A program made the translations under genes and the position numbers. A DNA stretch of 64,000 nucleotides, taken from contig JAZGTN010000042.1 of the NCBI GenBank assembly GCA_037783415.1, forward strand, positions 2,038,001 to 2,102,000. Direction: 5' to 3'. This document shows positions 1-13,208 of the stretch, one piece after another. The notes beneath the pieces were generated by a model. It did not search any database. It was given only the letters and a program-made list of their open reading frames with translations, and was not told where the DNA came from. Each line of letters opens with the position of its first letter. The first letter of the stretch is position 1. Source of the DNA: Leptasterias polaris. Taxonomy: Eukaryota > Echinodermata > Asteroidea > Forcipulatida > Asteriidae.

Positions 1-953
1 ACCTTGAACAGAGACTAGACCACAAGCATGTTTGATGGACTTTGAACCTTGCGGATGATTTGCTCAACGTATACACACACACTACGTGATAACAAAACAG
101 TAAACTGGTTTAGTTCGCGTAGTGTGTGTGTAGCCCGTGGTTTGACAGCGGGTCAATAAATACCCGTAATAATTGGTCAATATTTCAAATATTTGTATAA
201 AAAAAAGGAATGACGTCATCATGTTTTCTCTTTAGATTTACATAGTCAATATCACTGTCTTTCAACATGCCAAGTTTCAACTCAGTCGATCTTGTGGTTT
301 TGTAAATACACGGCTTCAAAAAGTAAACCTTTAAGGCAATACCATGTGACACACGATGACGTCATCAATCTAAAACTTCACACATATGTTGTCTGCATGA
401 AGGTCATTATGTATACCAATTTCGAAACGATTATCTTAAACTTCGCCACAGACATCTAGGAAAAGTGCATTTTTAATTGTTTTCAACCTGCCGCTAGAGG
501 GCGCTCTTGACTTTTATGACGTCATTTGTCTTTTTTTGTTAAACCAGACTCTTGCTCGACTATAACACCGTTAAAAAAAACTTCAAAAAGTGTGCCACTT
601 TTAAATTACAAGGCACTTCCTGTTTCTTCATGTTACGACCGGAAGTAGAGGTCATGTGAGGTCACGCACACGACAAAAAATAAAGACCTATATGACCTAA
701 GTATGATCCCGCATAAAACAACCGCCGGTCTCTTAAGTGTGATTTGTTACAGATTTTCAAAGATTAATTTATTTTTTTCTAAAAACCTTGTAATTTGACA
801 CCTGATGACGTCATCATGACGTAAATGAAACGGTTTCGTCTCCTAATGGATATCTAACTATGGTAGAAATTTCAAGTTTATACGAGCTTGGGAAGTGTGC
901 TTTTGTTAGCGGACAATCGCGGGGGATAAGAAGAAGAATAAGAAGTATTAACT
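1..953. repeat. Long repeat module A, copy 1
   Basis: This stretch recurs almost unchanged from 3425 and, from about position 170 of the module, again at 18040-18892. It carries several TGACGTCA octamers, a CGCTAGAGGGCGCTCTTGAC segment and a purine-rich AAGAAGAAG tail. No reading frame of useful length is conserved between copies, so it looks non-coding. In copy 1 the terminal hairpin seen in the other copies is missing, and the tail runs directly into module B. Confidence 0.85.
73..131. repeat. 14 bp inverted repeat (hairpin) in module A
   Basis: Arms 73-86 and 118-131 are perfect reverse complements (ACACACACACTACG and its complement) around a 31-base loop. The same hairpin lies at 3497-3554 in the second copy. 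Confidence 0.8.
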
Positions 954-2455
954 AGAGATTTAGAGTTTGTAAAACAAACTCTAGGTGTTCGGATTTTCGC
1001 TGGACTCTGTGCTGTTAATGCGTTAGCTATATCATTGAATCGCTGAAAACATTTGTTGATAGCTTTTGAAATTTCAAGGAAAGTAAAGTGTACATCTTCT
1101 TTGATTGTACGTTAGTTTACACAGGAAATTAATGCACCTCACTGGATGTGTTGTTTATTCTGAAGAAGAAAAACAACAATAAACAAAGTATGACTCAAAG
1201 CAAATTAAGTCAAGCTGAAACTGCTCAAATAAATAAAATTCAACACTTGCAACATTTCATGATTTTATAATAACAATAATAATTTATTGAATGTAAATTG
1301 CGCCCTCTCCAGGACCAACCTGTTCGAGGGCGCATTTTAACAATACAACCTATCGGAGTAAGGAAATTACGCAAGAAAACACTAGTGGAAGGTGCACATC
1401 CTGTTTTTGATGTGAACAACCTATAAACAAAACCTTATTAGGGGAAACTTTATCGAAGGTTTTCAAATAATTACGTCGCAATACAAAGTTGACGGAAAAC
1501 ATTCATCAGTCTGACCATTTTTTTTCTGACTATAATATAGTGACACAGCCAACAATCATACCAATCCCCATTGCCCAACTCTATCTCTTCGATGTTCATA
1601 CTAAACGTTCCTTAGTTTTAAAACATCTCACCAACGTCACCACTTGATGATACAGGATAAACTTTATAACGTAATTGTGCATTAAATAAAATAATCATTT
1701 TGAAAAGCAACGATGTTCACACAAAAACTGACCGAAGTTAGTCCCGCGTAGCAACGATAAACACATGCCGTGAGGAGGATCTGAAACACCCCTCACGATC
1801 CGATGACACATCCTTCCTTCTCGGTGTATGATCAAAACATAACCAATGTTCGTCTTTTTCTGCTTGCATTTTCTCACATAATTAAATATTATACGAATCA
1901 CTGAAGCAGGTGGTCATTTCAGTGAAACTTCGTCTTCAATTCCATATTGATAATAAAGCCATGAGAAGGGCGAACAGGGGAACAATTAGACGTCGAATCT
2001 TAGTGGAAATCATGTTAATGCTAGTACGTAGTAGTAAGTACGCCATTGATAAGATTGCACTACGTTGTAAGTAAAACATGAATGGAAACTCTCGTTACGC
2101 CCACATGGCACCGATAGTAAACAACTACCGTTGTGCCACGTTGGTCTGTAACAAGTGCCTTGACTGGCTAGCTACCCACCGTTGCCAGTCGCGAGGGGGG
2201 TATGTCATTCTGCGTTAGGCAATGGATTAAGATTAAAGGCCAATTTCTCTAATAGATCTATGAAAAACTTGATTTGTTCCAGTGTATAAAACAATAAGTA
2301 TTCAGTACCCTTTGTTTTCAAGAAATAACAACGAATTTATCGTTCTTAGTTTGCGAGTTCTGCATGGTTGTTAAACCAAAGACTCAAAATTTGATTAAAT
2401 TATTTACATTTAATTACCCAATAATTCATTGGGTGACGTCATTATGTTGTCAAAA
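954..2455. repeat. Long repeat module B, copy 1
   Basis: Nearly identical to 4434-5937, with further diverged copies at 12045-13208 and, for its 3' part, 10563-10890. It opens with a palindromic end, TAGAGTTTGT and ACAAACTCTA around AAA (961-983), followed at once by AGGTGTTCGG. A 68-codon minus-strand frame (1695-1901) is kept only because the DNA is duplicated; it has no recognisable domain. Confidence 0.85.
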
Positions 2456-3424
2456 TTTCCAAAATGTTTGTAGCGCCCGCTAGAGTTGACTTTTGAATTG
2501 CGAGTTTATTTACTTAAATGGTGTTTGGACGGCCATTGGATGGAAGTATAATGTTTCTTGATATGATCGGCTGGTTCCCTTTACTTGTTTTTATAATGAT
2601 CACATAACAATTATGAAATAATCGTGTACGATTTTTTTCACAACAATGCTTACATGTTTAGAATGATAGAACATAAGAATCAAGTGTTTGACGGGCGTGA
2701 GGGCATCGATCTGCATGCTAGTTTCCATGGTAGTCGCTTTGGAATCAAAACCCATTATTTTTGAATGATTATCCACTTGATTACAATCCTAAAGATGTTA
2801 TTCAAAATAATAAATAAAGCCGCCACACTTCCTGTGTATACGAATGCAACAATTAAAAAGTCGTTATTTATCGACAAAATTGGACCTGAGTATTTCCCTT
2901 CTTTTCTCAGTCTCATTTGCACGGGAGAGAACAATATTAATCGGTCAAAAACTGAAGTATAACAATTAAGGCACTTCTTGTTTCGACCGGAAGTAGAGGT
3001 AACGTAATGTCACACACACAATACAAAAATAAGACCTAAATTAATTTGGTATAATCCCGCAAAAAGCAACCTACGGTCTCATGTCCGTGATTTGATATGG
3101 AAGTTCAAACATTACAAAATTAATATTTAAAAACCTTGTAATTTGACATCCGATGAAGTCATGATGATATCACTGCAGCGGTGTCATCTACCTATGCATA
3201 TCTAACTATGTGTGAAGATTAAAGTTTATGCGAGCTTAGGAAGTGTCTTTTTTTATTGGACAATCTTGAGGGAAAAGAAGACGACGAGATATGAATTCAT
3301 GAAATGTTCAACTTTTGGTTAAAAAGCACACGATCAAAAGCCTAGCATTTGTTTGTTAATGAGGTTTGCATGGACGGCTGTTTTAGAGACTAACAAAGCG
3401 TATTGTCAAAAGCAGGTTGCGCGA
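2456..3424. repeat. Spacer with diverged module A sequence
   Basis: The first half is AT-rich and unique in the window. From about 2968 to 3290 the order of short motifs follows module A (GACCGGAAGTAGAGGT, the phrase about CTTGTAATTTGACA, then the AAGAAGACGACG tail), but with many changes. No gene is seen. Confidence 0.6.
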
Positions 3425-4433
3425 ACCTTGAACAGAGACTAGACCACAAGCATGTTTGATGGACTTTGAACCTTGCGGATGATTTGCTCAACGTATACAC
3501 ACACACTACGTGATAAAAAACAGTAAACTGGTTTAGTTCGCGTAGTGTGTGTGTAGCCCGTGGTTTGACAGCGGGTCAATAAATACACGTAATAATTGGT
3601 CAATATTTCAAATATTTGTATAAAAAAAAGGAATGACGTCATCAAGTTGTTTCTTTAGATTTACGTTGTCACTATCACTGTCTTTCAACATGCCAAGTTT
3701 CAACTCAGTCGAATTTGTGGTTTTGTAGATACACGGCTTCAAAAAGTAAACCTTTAAGGCGATACCACGTGACACATGATGACGTCATCAATATAAAACT
3801 TCACACATATGTTGTCTGCATAAAGGTCATTATATATACCAATTTTGAAACGATTATCATAAACTTCGCCACAGACATCTAGTAAAAGTGTATTTTTAAC
3901 AGTTTTCAACCTGCCGCTAGAGGGCGCTCTTGACTTTTATGACGTCACTTATCTTATTTTGTTAAACCAGACTCTTGCTCGACTATAACACCGTTACAAA
4001 AAACTTCAAAAAGTGTGCCACTTTTAAATTACAAGGCACTTCCTGTTTCTTCCTGTTTCGACCGGAAGTAGAGGTCATGTGAGGTCACGCACACGACAAA
4101 AAATAAAGACCTATATGACCTAAGTATGATCCCGCATAAAACAACCGACGGTCTCTTAAGTGTGATTTGTTACAGAATTTCAAAGATTAATTTATTTTTT
4201 TCTAAAAACCTTGTAATTTGACACCTGATGACGTCATCATGACGTAAATGAAACGGTTTCGTCTCCTAATGGTTATCTAACTATGGTAAAAATTTCAAGT
4301 TTATATGAGCTTGGGAAGTGTGCTTTTGTTAGCGGACAAGGGACGGCCAGAAGAAGAAGACGAAGTAAAAAAAACAAAAAAAAAACGAACAATAACAAGA
4401 GGTGTTCGGAGCTACGCTCCGCTCCGAACACCT
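3425..4433. repeat. Long repeat module A, copy 2, with terminal hairpin
   Basis: Second copy of 1-953, starting with the same ACCTTGAACAGAGACTAGAC phrase. Unlike copy 1 it keeps the 3' end: an A-rich run followed by a perfect 13 bp hairpin (4400-4412 and 4421-4433, 8-base loop) made from AGGTGTTCGGAGC and its complement. The hairpin is followed by AACTAGA. Confidence 0.85.
4400..4433. repeat. Terminal hairpin AGGTGTTCGGAGC / GCTCCGAACACCT
   Basis: Arms of 13 bases pair perfectly around an 8-base loop. The same hairpin closes module A copy 3 (18857-18890). Variants with other inner bases occur at 14785-14812, 18925-18954 and 25040-25068, each after an A-rich stretch containing AACGAACA or a close variant. 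Confidence 0.8.
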
Positions 4434-5937
4434 AACTAGAGATTTAGAGTTTGTAAAACAAACTCTAGGTGTTCGGATTTTCGCTGGACTCTGTGCTGTT
4501 AATGCGTTAGCTATATCATTGAATCGCTGAAAACATTTGTTGATAGCTTTTGAAATTTCAAGGAAAGTAAAGTGTACATCTTCTTTGATTGTACGTTAGT
4601 TTACACAGGAAATTAATGCACCTCACTGGATGTGTTGTTTATTCTGAAGAAGAAAAACAACAATAAACAAAGTATGACTCAAAGCAAATTAAGTCAAGCT
4701 GAAACTGCTCAAATAAATAAAATTCAACACTTGCAACATTTCATGATTTTATAATAACAATAATAATTTATTGAATGTAAATTGCGCCCTCTCCAGGACC
4801 AACCTGTTCGAGGGCGCATTTTAACAATACAACCTATCGGAGTAAGGAAATTACGCAAGAAAACACTAGTGGAAGGTGCACATCCTGTTTTTGATGTGAA
4901 CAACCTATAAACAAAACCTTATTAGGGGAAACTTTATCGAAGGTTTTCAAATAATTACGTCGCAATACAAAGTTGACGGAAAACATTCATCAGTCTGACC
5001 ATTTTTTTTCTGACTATAATATAGTGACACAGCCAACAATCATACCAATCCCCATTGCCCAACTCTATCTCTTCGATGTTCATACTAAACGTTCCTTAGT
5101 TTTAAAACATCTCACCAACGTCACCACTTGATGATACAGGATAAACTTTATAACGTAATTGTGCATTAAATAAAATAATCATTTTGAAAAGCAACGATGT
5201 TCACACAAAAACTTACCGAAGTTAGTCCCGCGTAGCAACGATAAACACATGCCGTGAGGAGGATCTGAAACACCCCTCACGATCCGATGACACATCCTTC
5301 CTTCTCGGTGTATGATCAAAACATAACCAATGTTCGTCTTTTTCTGCTTGCATTTTCTCACATAATTAAATATTATACGAATCACTGAAGCAGGTGGTCA
5401 TTTCAGTGAAACTTCGTCTTCAATTCCATATTGATAATAAAGCCATGAGAAGGGCGAACAGGGGAACAATTAGACGTCGAATCTTAGTGGAAATCATGTT
5501 AATGCTAGTACGTAGTAGTAAGTACGCCATTGATAAGATTGCACTACGTTGTAAGTAAAACATGAATGGAAACTCTCGTTACGCCCACATGGCACCGATA
5601 GTAAACAACTACCGTTGTGCCACGTTGGTCTGTAACAAGTGCCTTGACTGGCTAGCTACCCACCGTTGCCAGTCGCGAGGGGGGTATGTCATTCTGCGTT
5701 AGGCAATGGATTAAGATTAAAGGCCAATTTCTCTAATAGATCTATGAAAAACTTGATTTGTTCCAGTGTATAAAACAATAAGTATTCAGTACCCTTTGTT
5801 TTCAAGAAATAACAACGAATTTATCGTTCTTAGTTTGCGAGTTCTGCATGGTTGTTAAACCAAAGACTCAAAATTTGATTAAATTATTTACATTTAATTA
5901 CCCAATAATTCATTGGGTGACGTCATTATGTTGTCAA
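4434..5937. repeat. Long repeat module B, copy 2
   Basis: Nearly base-for-base copy of 954-2455, so the window opens with a tandem duplication whose period is about 3.48 kb. The palindromic end lies at 4445-4467. The copies part company at about 2453 and 5941, after TTGTCAAAATTTC. Confidence 0.85.
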
Positions 5938-6780
5938 AATTTCTGTTTTATCTAATCATCAATTGTAATATTGTTGCCAAGTTTTATGATCGTGCGAGTT
6001 TGGGAAAGATGTCAAAGTCTGCGGACAATTACGATGCGTGTATTTTTGAGGTGGGCGAACAAACTCAAAAATCCACTAGAGATTTAGAGTTTGTAAAACA
6101 AACTCTAGGTGTTCGGGTTCTCGCTGGGCTCAGTGCTGTTTTAATGCGTTAGCTATATCATTGAATCGCTATATCATTGAATCGCTGAAAACATTGTTGA
6201 TAGCTTTTGAAATTTCAAGGAAAGTAAAGTGTAAATCTTCGTTGATTGAACGTTAGTTTACACAGGAATATGAATTTTTAAAAATAATAATCTTTTGTTA
6301 AAGCCAAATTAACGAATCCAACCCTATTTTGGTTGCTAAAAAAAATGATCCTTATCCTTATCCTTATCCTAAATTTGAAAACTGATGACGTCATTATGAC
6401 GTTAGATAAGTTCTTATCGAGACATTGGTATTTAATTATGTGCTTTAAATTGTAAGTGAAAAACGAAGGTGAACTTACTAAACGTATTGTCAGCAAAAGA
6501 GTACATTATATAATTTATTTAAAAGGGCAGAGGGTCAATATTGTCCTTTTAAACACGGCAACATTAATTTTTCGAATTTCCTTTCGTTTTGGTTGCATAT
6601 CTTAAAACGAGCCTTTAAATTAACAAGTACAACTATCATGTATGCCACTCACTGAAGTTTATTTATTTTTCAATGGATATTGATTAATAAATCCGACTAT
6701 GTGAATCATGTTGACATTATTAAGTTACAATTCTTATAATTAATTTATTGTTTGTTAATAAGGAACACATTGCCTTTTTG
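5938..6780. repeat. Long repeat module D, copy 1
   Basis: Matches 10885-11690. It contains another palindromic end (6085-6107) followed by AGGTGTTCGG, a short (CCTTAT)n run at 6350-6371 and a TGATGACGTCATTATGACGT segment. No conserved coding frame is visible. Confidence 0.75.
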
Positions 6781-7483
6781 ATTTAATTTTTTTAACTTTC
6801 TTTCACGCGCCTATGGCAGAAGGTGAAAAACACATAGAAATTCCCGTGCTCTCGCAGCATAACTTCCCATAACTCGCACATAACGCAACGCATTCACCTG
6901 GATCGAGCTGCCTGTTCAAGCTGAACAATTTCTTTATCGATTCATGTAAAATGAAAGTTGATTGGTTAATTAGAACCAGTTGCCAATGTACAGGACATAA
7001 AATCATATCCAATGAAAAAGAATGTTTCATAGCATGTGTCATACGTTAGAGGTCAGATCAGAATACGCGGTGTGCGGTGGACACACCCAAGGGCATTTGT
7101 GGGGTCATGACAACAATGGAACAATGGGCCCCACAAGGTCATTTCAATAGGAACAATTGGGCCCCACAAGGGAATTCTTCTGAAAAGGGAATAATAGAAC
7201 AACAATAGCAGTACCCCACAAACCCACAAACCGGATCCGTACTCTCTGTGCACATGTGTGAGCGTGTCTATCCATTCAAACCGAGGACTTTAACAAAAGG
7301 GATGCGGGTGTTTGACAGAGCGAGGACGTCCTCGCTTCGTTTTCGTGTACAAACCCAATGGGGACGTCGCTAAAAAAAAAGGAGAACAAAGAGAAGTCCT
7401 CGGTAAGCGGGATTTACAAACGTGTGTGTGCACGCACACAGCGCATCATTATTTGAGCGCTTCTCACGCACTATTTTCCGTGA
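6781..7483. other. Stretch without recognised gene
   Basis: Mixed-composition DNA with no clear exon, domain or repeat partner in the window. Short frames on both strands encode nothing recognisable. Confidence 0.5.
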
Positions 7484-10400
7484 CTGTCAAAAGTAGTACA
7501 GACCATTTGCATATCAAGGTATAGGTCTTTAAAAACATACATTTTTTATCATGCGAAATAAGATTTCGTCATTTTTAGACCCCTGTAAGTGAAATGTCCG
7601 ATTGCTTTTGTATTACATTTGGTTTTAAACTAGGTGCATGATTGGGTTTTGGCAGGGGTCTGAATACTGCCTGTAAAATGCCTCCCAAAACCCCCGCATA
7701 TTAAAAGTGGATTGACAACGTGGGCCATACTGACAGATTTACATTTTTCCGCATAATATTTAGTCCACCTGTGTGGAAAGAATTCTTTCCGAACTCCTTC
7801 ATGCACAAATAGGTTTTCTAACAAGTAAAATAAACAAAATAAATGAATATACCTAGATTAAGGTAATTGCTACATATGAAGTTATAAGTGAAATCACTTG
7901 TTTACAAAAGCGGCCCAGAGCCTGGACTTCCTTCAGGCATAATGTGTACTCTACGGAAACGTACTGCCGCCACATGAATAAACAAATCCCGCACTTTTTG
8001 TGTACGTACACAATAACTATCATGTCCGTACATGATAAGTAGGATTCTCAAATTTTGTGTATGGTCATGGCACACTAAGGGGGTTGTTTAAACAAAAATA
8101 GCAAAATCTGATACAGTGTCTGCCAACCCATCAGGTGAGTTGGAATGAATGTACGTTTTCTTAATAAATTAGCCTATGGAAGAGCGTTGCCATCAAATGG
8201 CCTGTTTTAGTTTGATCACAACCTAATATCATTGTTTTTACCATCGAGTTGTGAGAAAATGTATTTTAGTTTAATTTCAATAGGGAATCATATATTGGCC
8301 ATCATACCGTAAACAATGTATTTACTTTGCATAAACAAATTATTCGCATTTAGACAATCAAATTGAATAGTTCAAACAGCTGGTTGGGATGGTTTTCAAT
8401 TTCATTTAGTAGCAAAAAACCATTTGCATAAAGCTCGACATCTCCTGCTCTCAAATTAATTGTCTAAAATGGTCATTCCGTGCCAAATCACCTCAAAAGT
8501 TCGGCACTAACAGTCTCAAGTTTTGTTTTAAAAAAACACTCAAAAACCCCAAATGGATGCCCTGAACACACACACAATTTGGAGGCGTACTGCCGCTTCA
8601 TGAATAAATTAATCCCAACTTGTTGTGTACGTGCAATATAACTATCATGTACTTACATTTTAAGTAGGATTCTAAAATTGTGTTTACGTTAATGGCACCC
8701 ATGACCTGCTTTGTTTTATCAAAACGTAGAAACTTTGTTTTTACCATCAAGTTGTGAAAATGTATTAAAGTTTGATTACAACGTAAATATAATAGGGAAT
8801 TTTGCCTTTACCATCACATCGTAGACGTTGTTTTTTACTTTTGTATCAGCGAATTATTCATATTTAGACAATCCTATTGACTAGTTCAAACAGCCGGTTG
8901 GGATGATTGTTATTCTCATTTATGAACAAACAAATTGTTTGCATAATGCTTGACATCTGCTCTCAAATTAATTGTCCATTGGGTCATTCCGTGCAAAATC
9001 ACATAAGAGTTTGGCAGGCTGCAGGGTCTCAGATTTTGCTTTAATTTTTTAATTTTTTATTAATCCCTATATATGGATGCCCTGAACACACACACAATTT
9101 TTGAATCCTACTCCTTAACATTTCTGAGATGTGAACCCCTAAAATTTAAGTCCCACCCCTTCAAATTTACAGTCGTGTTTTGGACATTTTTAAAGGTCTA
9201 TATCTTACAAATGAATGTAAGATACGCAGCTACAAATAAGTACACATGGTATCTGGTATACCATCAACTAGAATCTACTGTCAAATGTAGCAAAGACCGA
9301 TTGCTTATCAAGGTATAGGTCTTTTAAAACAGACATTTTATCCTGCGGAATGTCTTTTCATCCTTTTCTTATAAACCCCTTGTGCCTAAAGAGTGAAATT
9401 TCTGATTGCTTTTGTATTACATTTGGTTATATACTAGGTGCATATGTGTGACTTGATATCAGGATATACCAATCACATTTTCAATGGGTTTTTGGCAAGG
9501 GTCAGAATATGGGTCCACCTGTAAAAAATGCCCCCAAAACCAAGTGGTTAATTGACAACGAAGGACATAACCGACAAATTTTCAAAATTTTCCCAAGTTC
9601 CAGTAGGCCTAATACTGTTTTATCCAGTCTACTTTTGTGAAAGAGAAAACAAATTGTTTCTTAGCTCATTGATGCAAAATAATATATATATATATATAAA
9701 AATATTTAAAACTGGACATGCCTAGTTTAAGGTAATTGCTGTGTATGCAGTTTAGTTAAATCACTTGTTTACAAAACAGCCACGCAGAGCCTGGACATCC
9801 TGCATGCAAAGTGTGTACACTATGGGGGCGTACTGCCGCTTCATGAACAAACCAATCCCGCATGTTTTGTGTACGTACACACTAACTAGCATGTACGCAC
9901 ATGAGGATTCTAAAATTGTGTTTATGGCAACCATGACCTGCTTTGTTTTATCAAAAGGTAGAAACTTTGTTTTTACCATCAAGTTGAGAAAATGTATTTT
10001 AGTTTAATTTCAACGTAAATATAATAGGGAATCATATATTGGCCATCATACCGTAAACAATGTATTTACTTTGCATACACAAATTATTAGCATTTAGACA
10101 ATCAAATTGAATAGTTCAAACAGCTGGTTGGGATGGTTTTCAATTTCATTTATTAGCAAACAACTATTTGCATAAAGCTCGACATCTCCTGCTCTCAAAT
10201 TAGATGTCTACAAAATGGTCATTCCGTGCCGAATCACCGAAAAGTTCGGCACTAACCGTCTCAAGTTTTGTTTTAAAAAAAACACTCAAAAACCTCAAAT
10301 GGATGCCCTGAACACACACACAATTTTTGAATCCTACTCCTTAACATTTCAGAGATGTGAACCCCTAAAATTTAAGCCCCACCCCTTCAAATTTACAGTC

Positions 10401-10562
10401 GTGTTTTGGACATTTTTAAAGGTCTATATCTTACAAATGAATGTAAGATACGCAGCTACAAATAAGTACACATGGTATCTGGTATACCATCAACTAGAAT
10501 CTACTGTCAAATGTAGCACGAACCATTTGCTTATCAAGGTATAGGTCTTTAAAAACAGACAA
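7484..10562. repeat. Tandem repeat, period about 1.23 kb, roughly three units
   Basis: Landmarks recur in order: ATGGATGCCCTGAACACACA at 8553, 9073 and 10300; the phrase CAAGGTATAGGTCTTT near 7515, 9308 and 10537; and GTACTGCCGC near 7962, 8586 and 9829. The full period is about 1227-1229 bases, and the middle unit is shortened to about 520. ORFs of 81 and 109 codons in this region are parts of the repeat and match no family I know. Confidence 0.8.
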
Positions 10563-11700
10563 AAACCATTTGGTCTGTAACAAGTGCCTTGACTGGCTAG
10601 CTACCCACCGTTGCCAGTCGCGAGGGGGTATGTCATGCTGCGTTAGGCAATGGATTAAGATTAAAGGCCAATTTCTCTAATACATCTATGAAAAACTTGA
10701 TTTGTTCCAGTGTATAAAACAATAAGTATTCAGTACCCTTTGTTTTCAAGAAAAAACAACGAATTTATCTTTCTTAGTTTGCGAGTTCTGCATGGTTGTT
10801 AAACCAAAGACTCAAAATTTGATTAAATTATTTACATTTAATTACCCAATAATTCATTGGGTGACGTCATTATGTTGTCGAAATTTCTGTTTTATCTAAT
10901 CATCAGGTGTAATATTGTTGCCAAGGTTTATGACCGTGCGAGTTTGGGAAATATGTCAAAGTCTGCGGACAACGATGCGTGTATTTTTGAGGGGGGGCGA
11001 ACAAACTCAAAAATCCACTAGAGATTTAGAGTTTGTAAAACAAACTCTAGGTGTTCGGGTTCTCGCTGGGCTCAGTGCTGTTTTAATGCGTTAGCTATAT
11101 CATTGAATCGCTGAAAACATTTCAAGGAATTTCAAGGAAAGTAAAGTGTAAATCTTCGTTGATTGAACGTTAGTTTACACAGGAAATTAATGCACCTCAC
11201 AATATGAATTTAAAAAAATAATAATCTTTTGTTAAAGCCAAATTAACGAATCCAACCCTATTTTGGTTGCTAAAAAAAATGATCCTTATCCTTATCCTTA
11301 TCCTACATTTGAAAACTGATGACGTCATGACGTTAGATAAGTTCTTATCGAGACATTGGTATTTAATTATGTGCTTTAAATTGTAAGTGAAAAACGAAGA
11401 GTACATTATTTAATTTATTTGAAAGGGCAGAGGGTCAATATTGTCCTTTCATACAGAGCAGCATACATTTTTCGAATTTCCTTTCGTTTTGGTTGCATAT
11501 CTTAAAACGAGCCTTTGAATTACTCACAAGTACAACTATCATGTATGCCACTCACAGAAGTTTATTTATTTTCCAATGGATATTGATTCTTTATAATAAA
11601 TCCGACTATGCAAATCATGTTGACATTATTAAATTACAATTCTTAGAAGTTTTAACAGGTTTTCAAATACTGTGATTTGGCTTCTCATTATGTATCGGTG
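10563..11700. repeat. Copy of the module B end plus module D
   Basis: 10563-10890 repeats the end of module B (from TGGTCTGTAACAAGTGCC), and 10890-11700 repeats module D of 5938-6780, including its palindromic end at 11027-11049 and the CCTTAT run. Small deletions separate the two copies. Confidence 0.8.
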
Positions 11701-12044
11701 CATGATACTTTGATTGTTAAAACAAGTCGAGCATACAATGAGCTATTGGTTGCATTTTAAAAAATAGCTTGCTTGATTTTTAGACATTAGTCTTCATACA
11801 GAACGGTTTGTTAAATTTATAATATTGAAATAAAAAACACATGTTTTTAATAATTATGCAAGATAAAGGCAAGTCATAAAGACGGCAAATTTAAGCCTCT
11901 CGTGAATTTTAACTAATAAAATAGTTTTAACGAGTTAATAACTATTTCTACCTGTATGGTGCATCATCATACATTCAGCAAGAAATTAGGGAATTCAACA
12001 CAGCAACGAGTATGATTTTTTTCACTGGAGAACATTCGGGTACT
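11701..12044. other. AT-rich stretch without recognised gene
   Basis: AT-rich sequence with no repeat partner found by eye and no coding signal. Confidence 0.5.
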
Positions 12045-13208
12045 GATGTGTTGTATATTCTGAAGAAGAAAAAACAATAAACAAAGTATGACTCAAAGCA
12101 AATTAAGTCAAGCTGAAACTGCTCAAATAAATAAAATTCAAGACTTACAACATTTCATGATTTTATAATAATAATAATAATTTATTGAATTTATATTGCG
12201 CTCTCTCCAGGACCAACCTGTTCGAGGGCTCATAACAATACAACATATCAGAGTAAGGAAATTACGCCAAAAAAAATGAGTGGAAGGTGCACATCCTGTT
12301 TTTGATGTGAACAACTTATAAACGAAACCTTATTAGGGGAAACTTTATCGAAGGGTTTTCAAATAAGTATGTCGCTATACAAAGTTGACGGAAAACATTC
12401 ATCAGTCTGACCATTTTCTGACTATAGTGACATAGCCAACATTCATACCAATCCCCCATTGCCCAACTCTATCTCTTCGACGTTCATATTAAACGTTCCT
12501 TAGTTTTAAAAACATTTCACCAACGGTCACCACTTGATGATACAGGATAAACTTTATAACGTAATTGTGCATCAAATAAAAGAATCATTTTGAAAAGCAA
12601 TGATGTTCACACGGAAAACTTACCGAAGTTAGTCCCGTGTAGCAAGGTAAACACATGCCGTGACGAGGGTCTGAAACACCCATTACGATCCGATGACACA
12701 TCCTTCCTTCTCGGTGTATGATCAAAACATATTACCATTGTTCGTCTTTTCCTGCTTGCATTTTCCCACATAATTAAATATCATACGAATCACTGAAGCA
12801 GGTGGTCATCTCAGTGAAACTTCGTCTTCAATTCCATATTGATAATAAAGCCATGAGAAGGGCAAGTAGGGGAACAATTAGACGTCGAATCTTAGCGGAA
12901 ATCATGTTAATGCTAGTACGTAGTAGTAAGTACGCCATTGATAAGATTGCACTTGCGTTGTAAGTAAAACATGAATGGAAACTCTCGTTACGCCCACATG
13001 GCACTGATAGTAAACAACTATCGTTGTGCCACGTTGGTCTGTAACAAGTGCCTTGACTGGCTAGCTACCCACCGTTGCCAGTCGCGAGGGGGTATGTCAT
13101 TCTGCGTTAGGCAATGGATTAAGATTAAAGGCCAATTTCTCTAATAGATCTATGAAAAACTTGATTTGTTCCAGTGTATAAAACAATAAGTATTCAGTAC
13201 CCTTTGTT
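12045..13208. repeat. Long repeat module B, copy 3
   Basis: Diverged copy of 1142-2310, from GATGTGTTGT to CAGTACCCTTTGTT. Small indels are scattered through it, and the short frame at 1695-1901 is broken here. This argues that the frame is not under protein selection. Confidence 0.8.

Noticed and set aside
1695..5385. Identical 68-codon minus-strand frames at 1695 and 5179
   Set aside because: Conserved only because the DNA is duplicated; the more diverged copy near 12620 breaks the frame.
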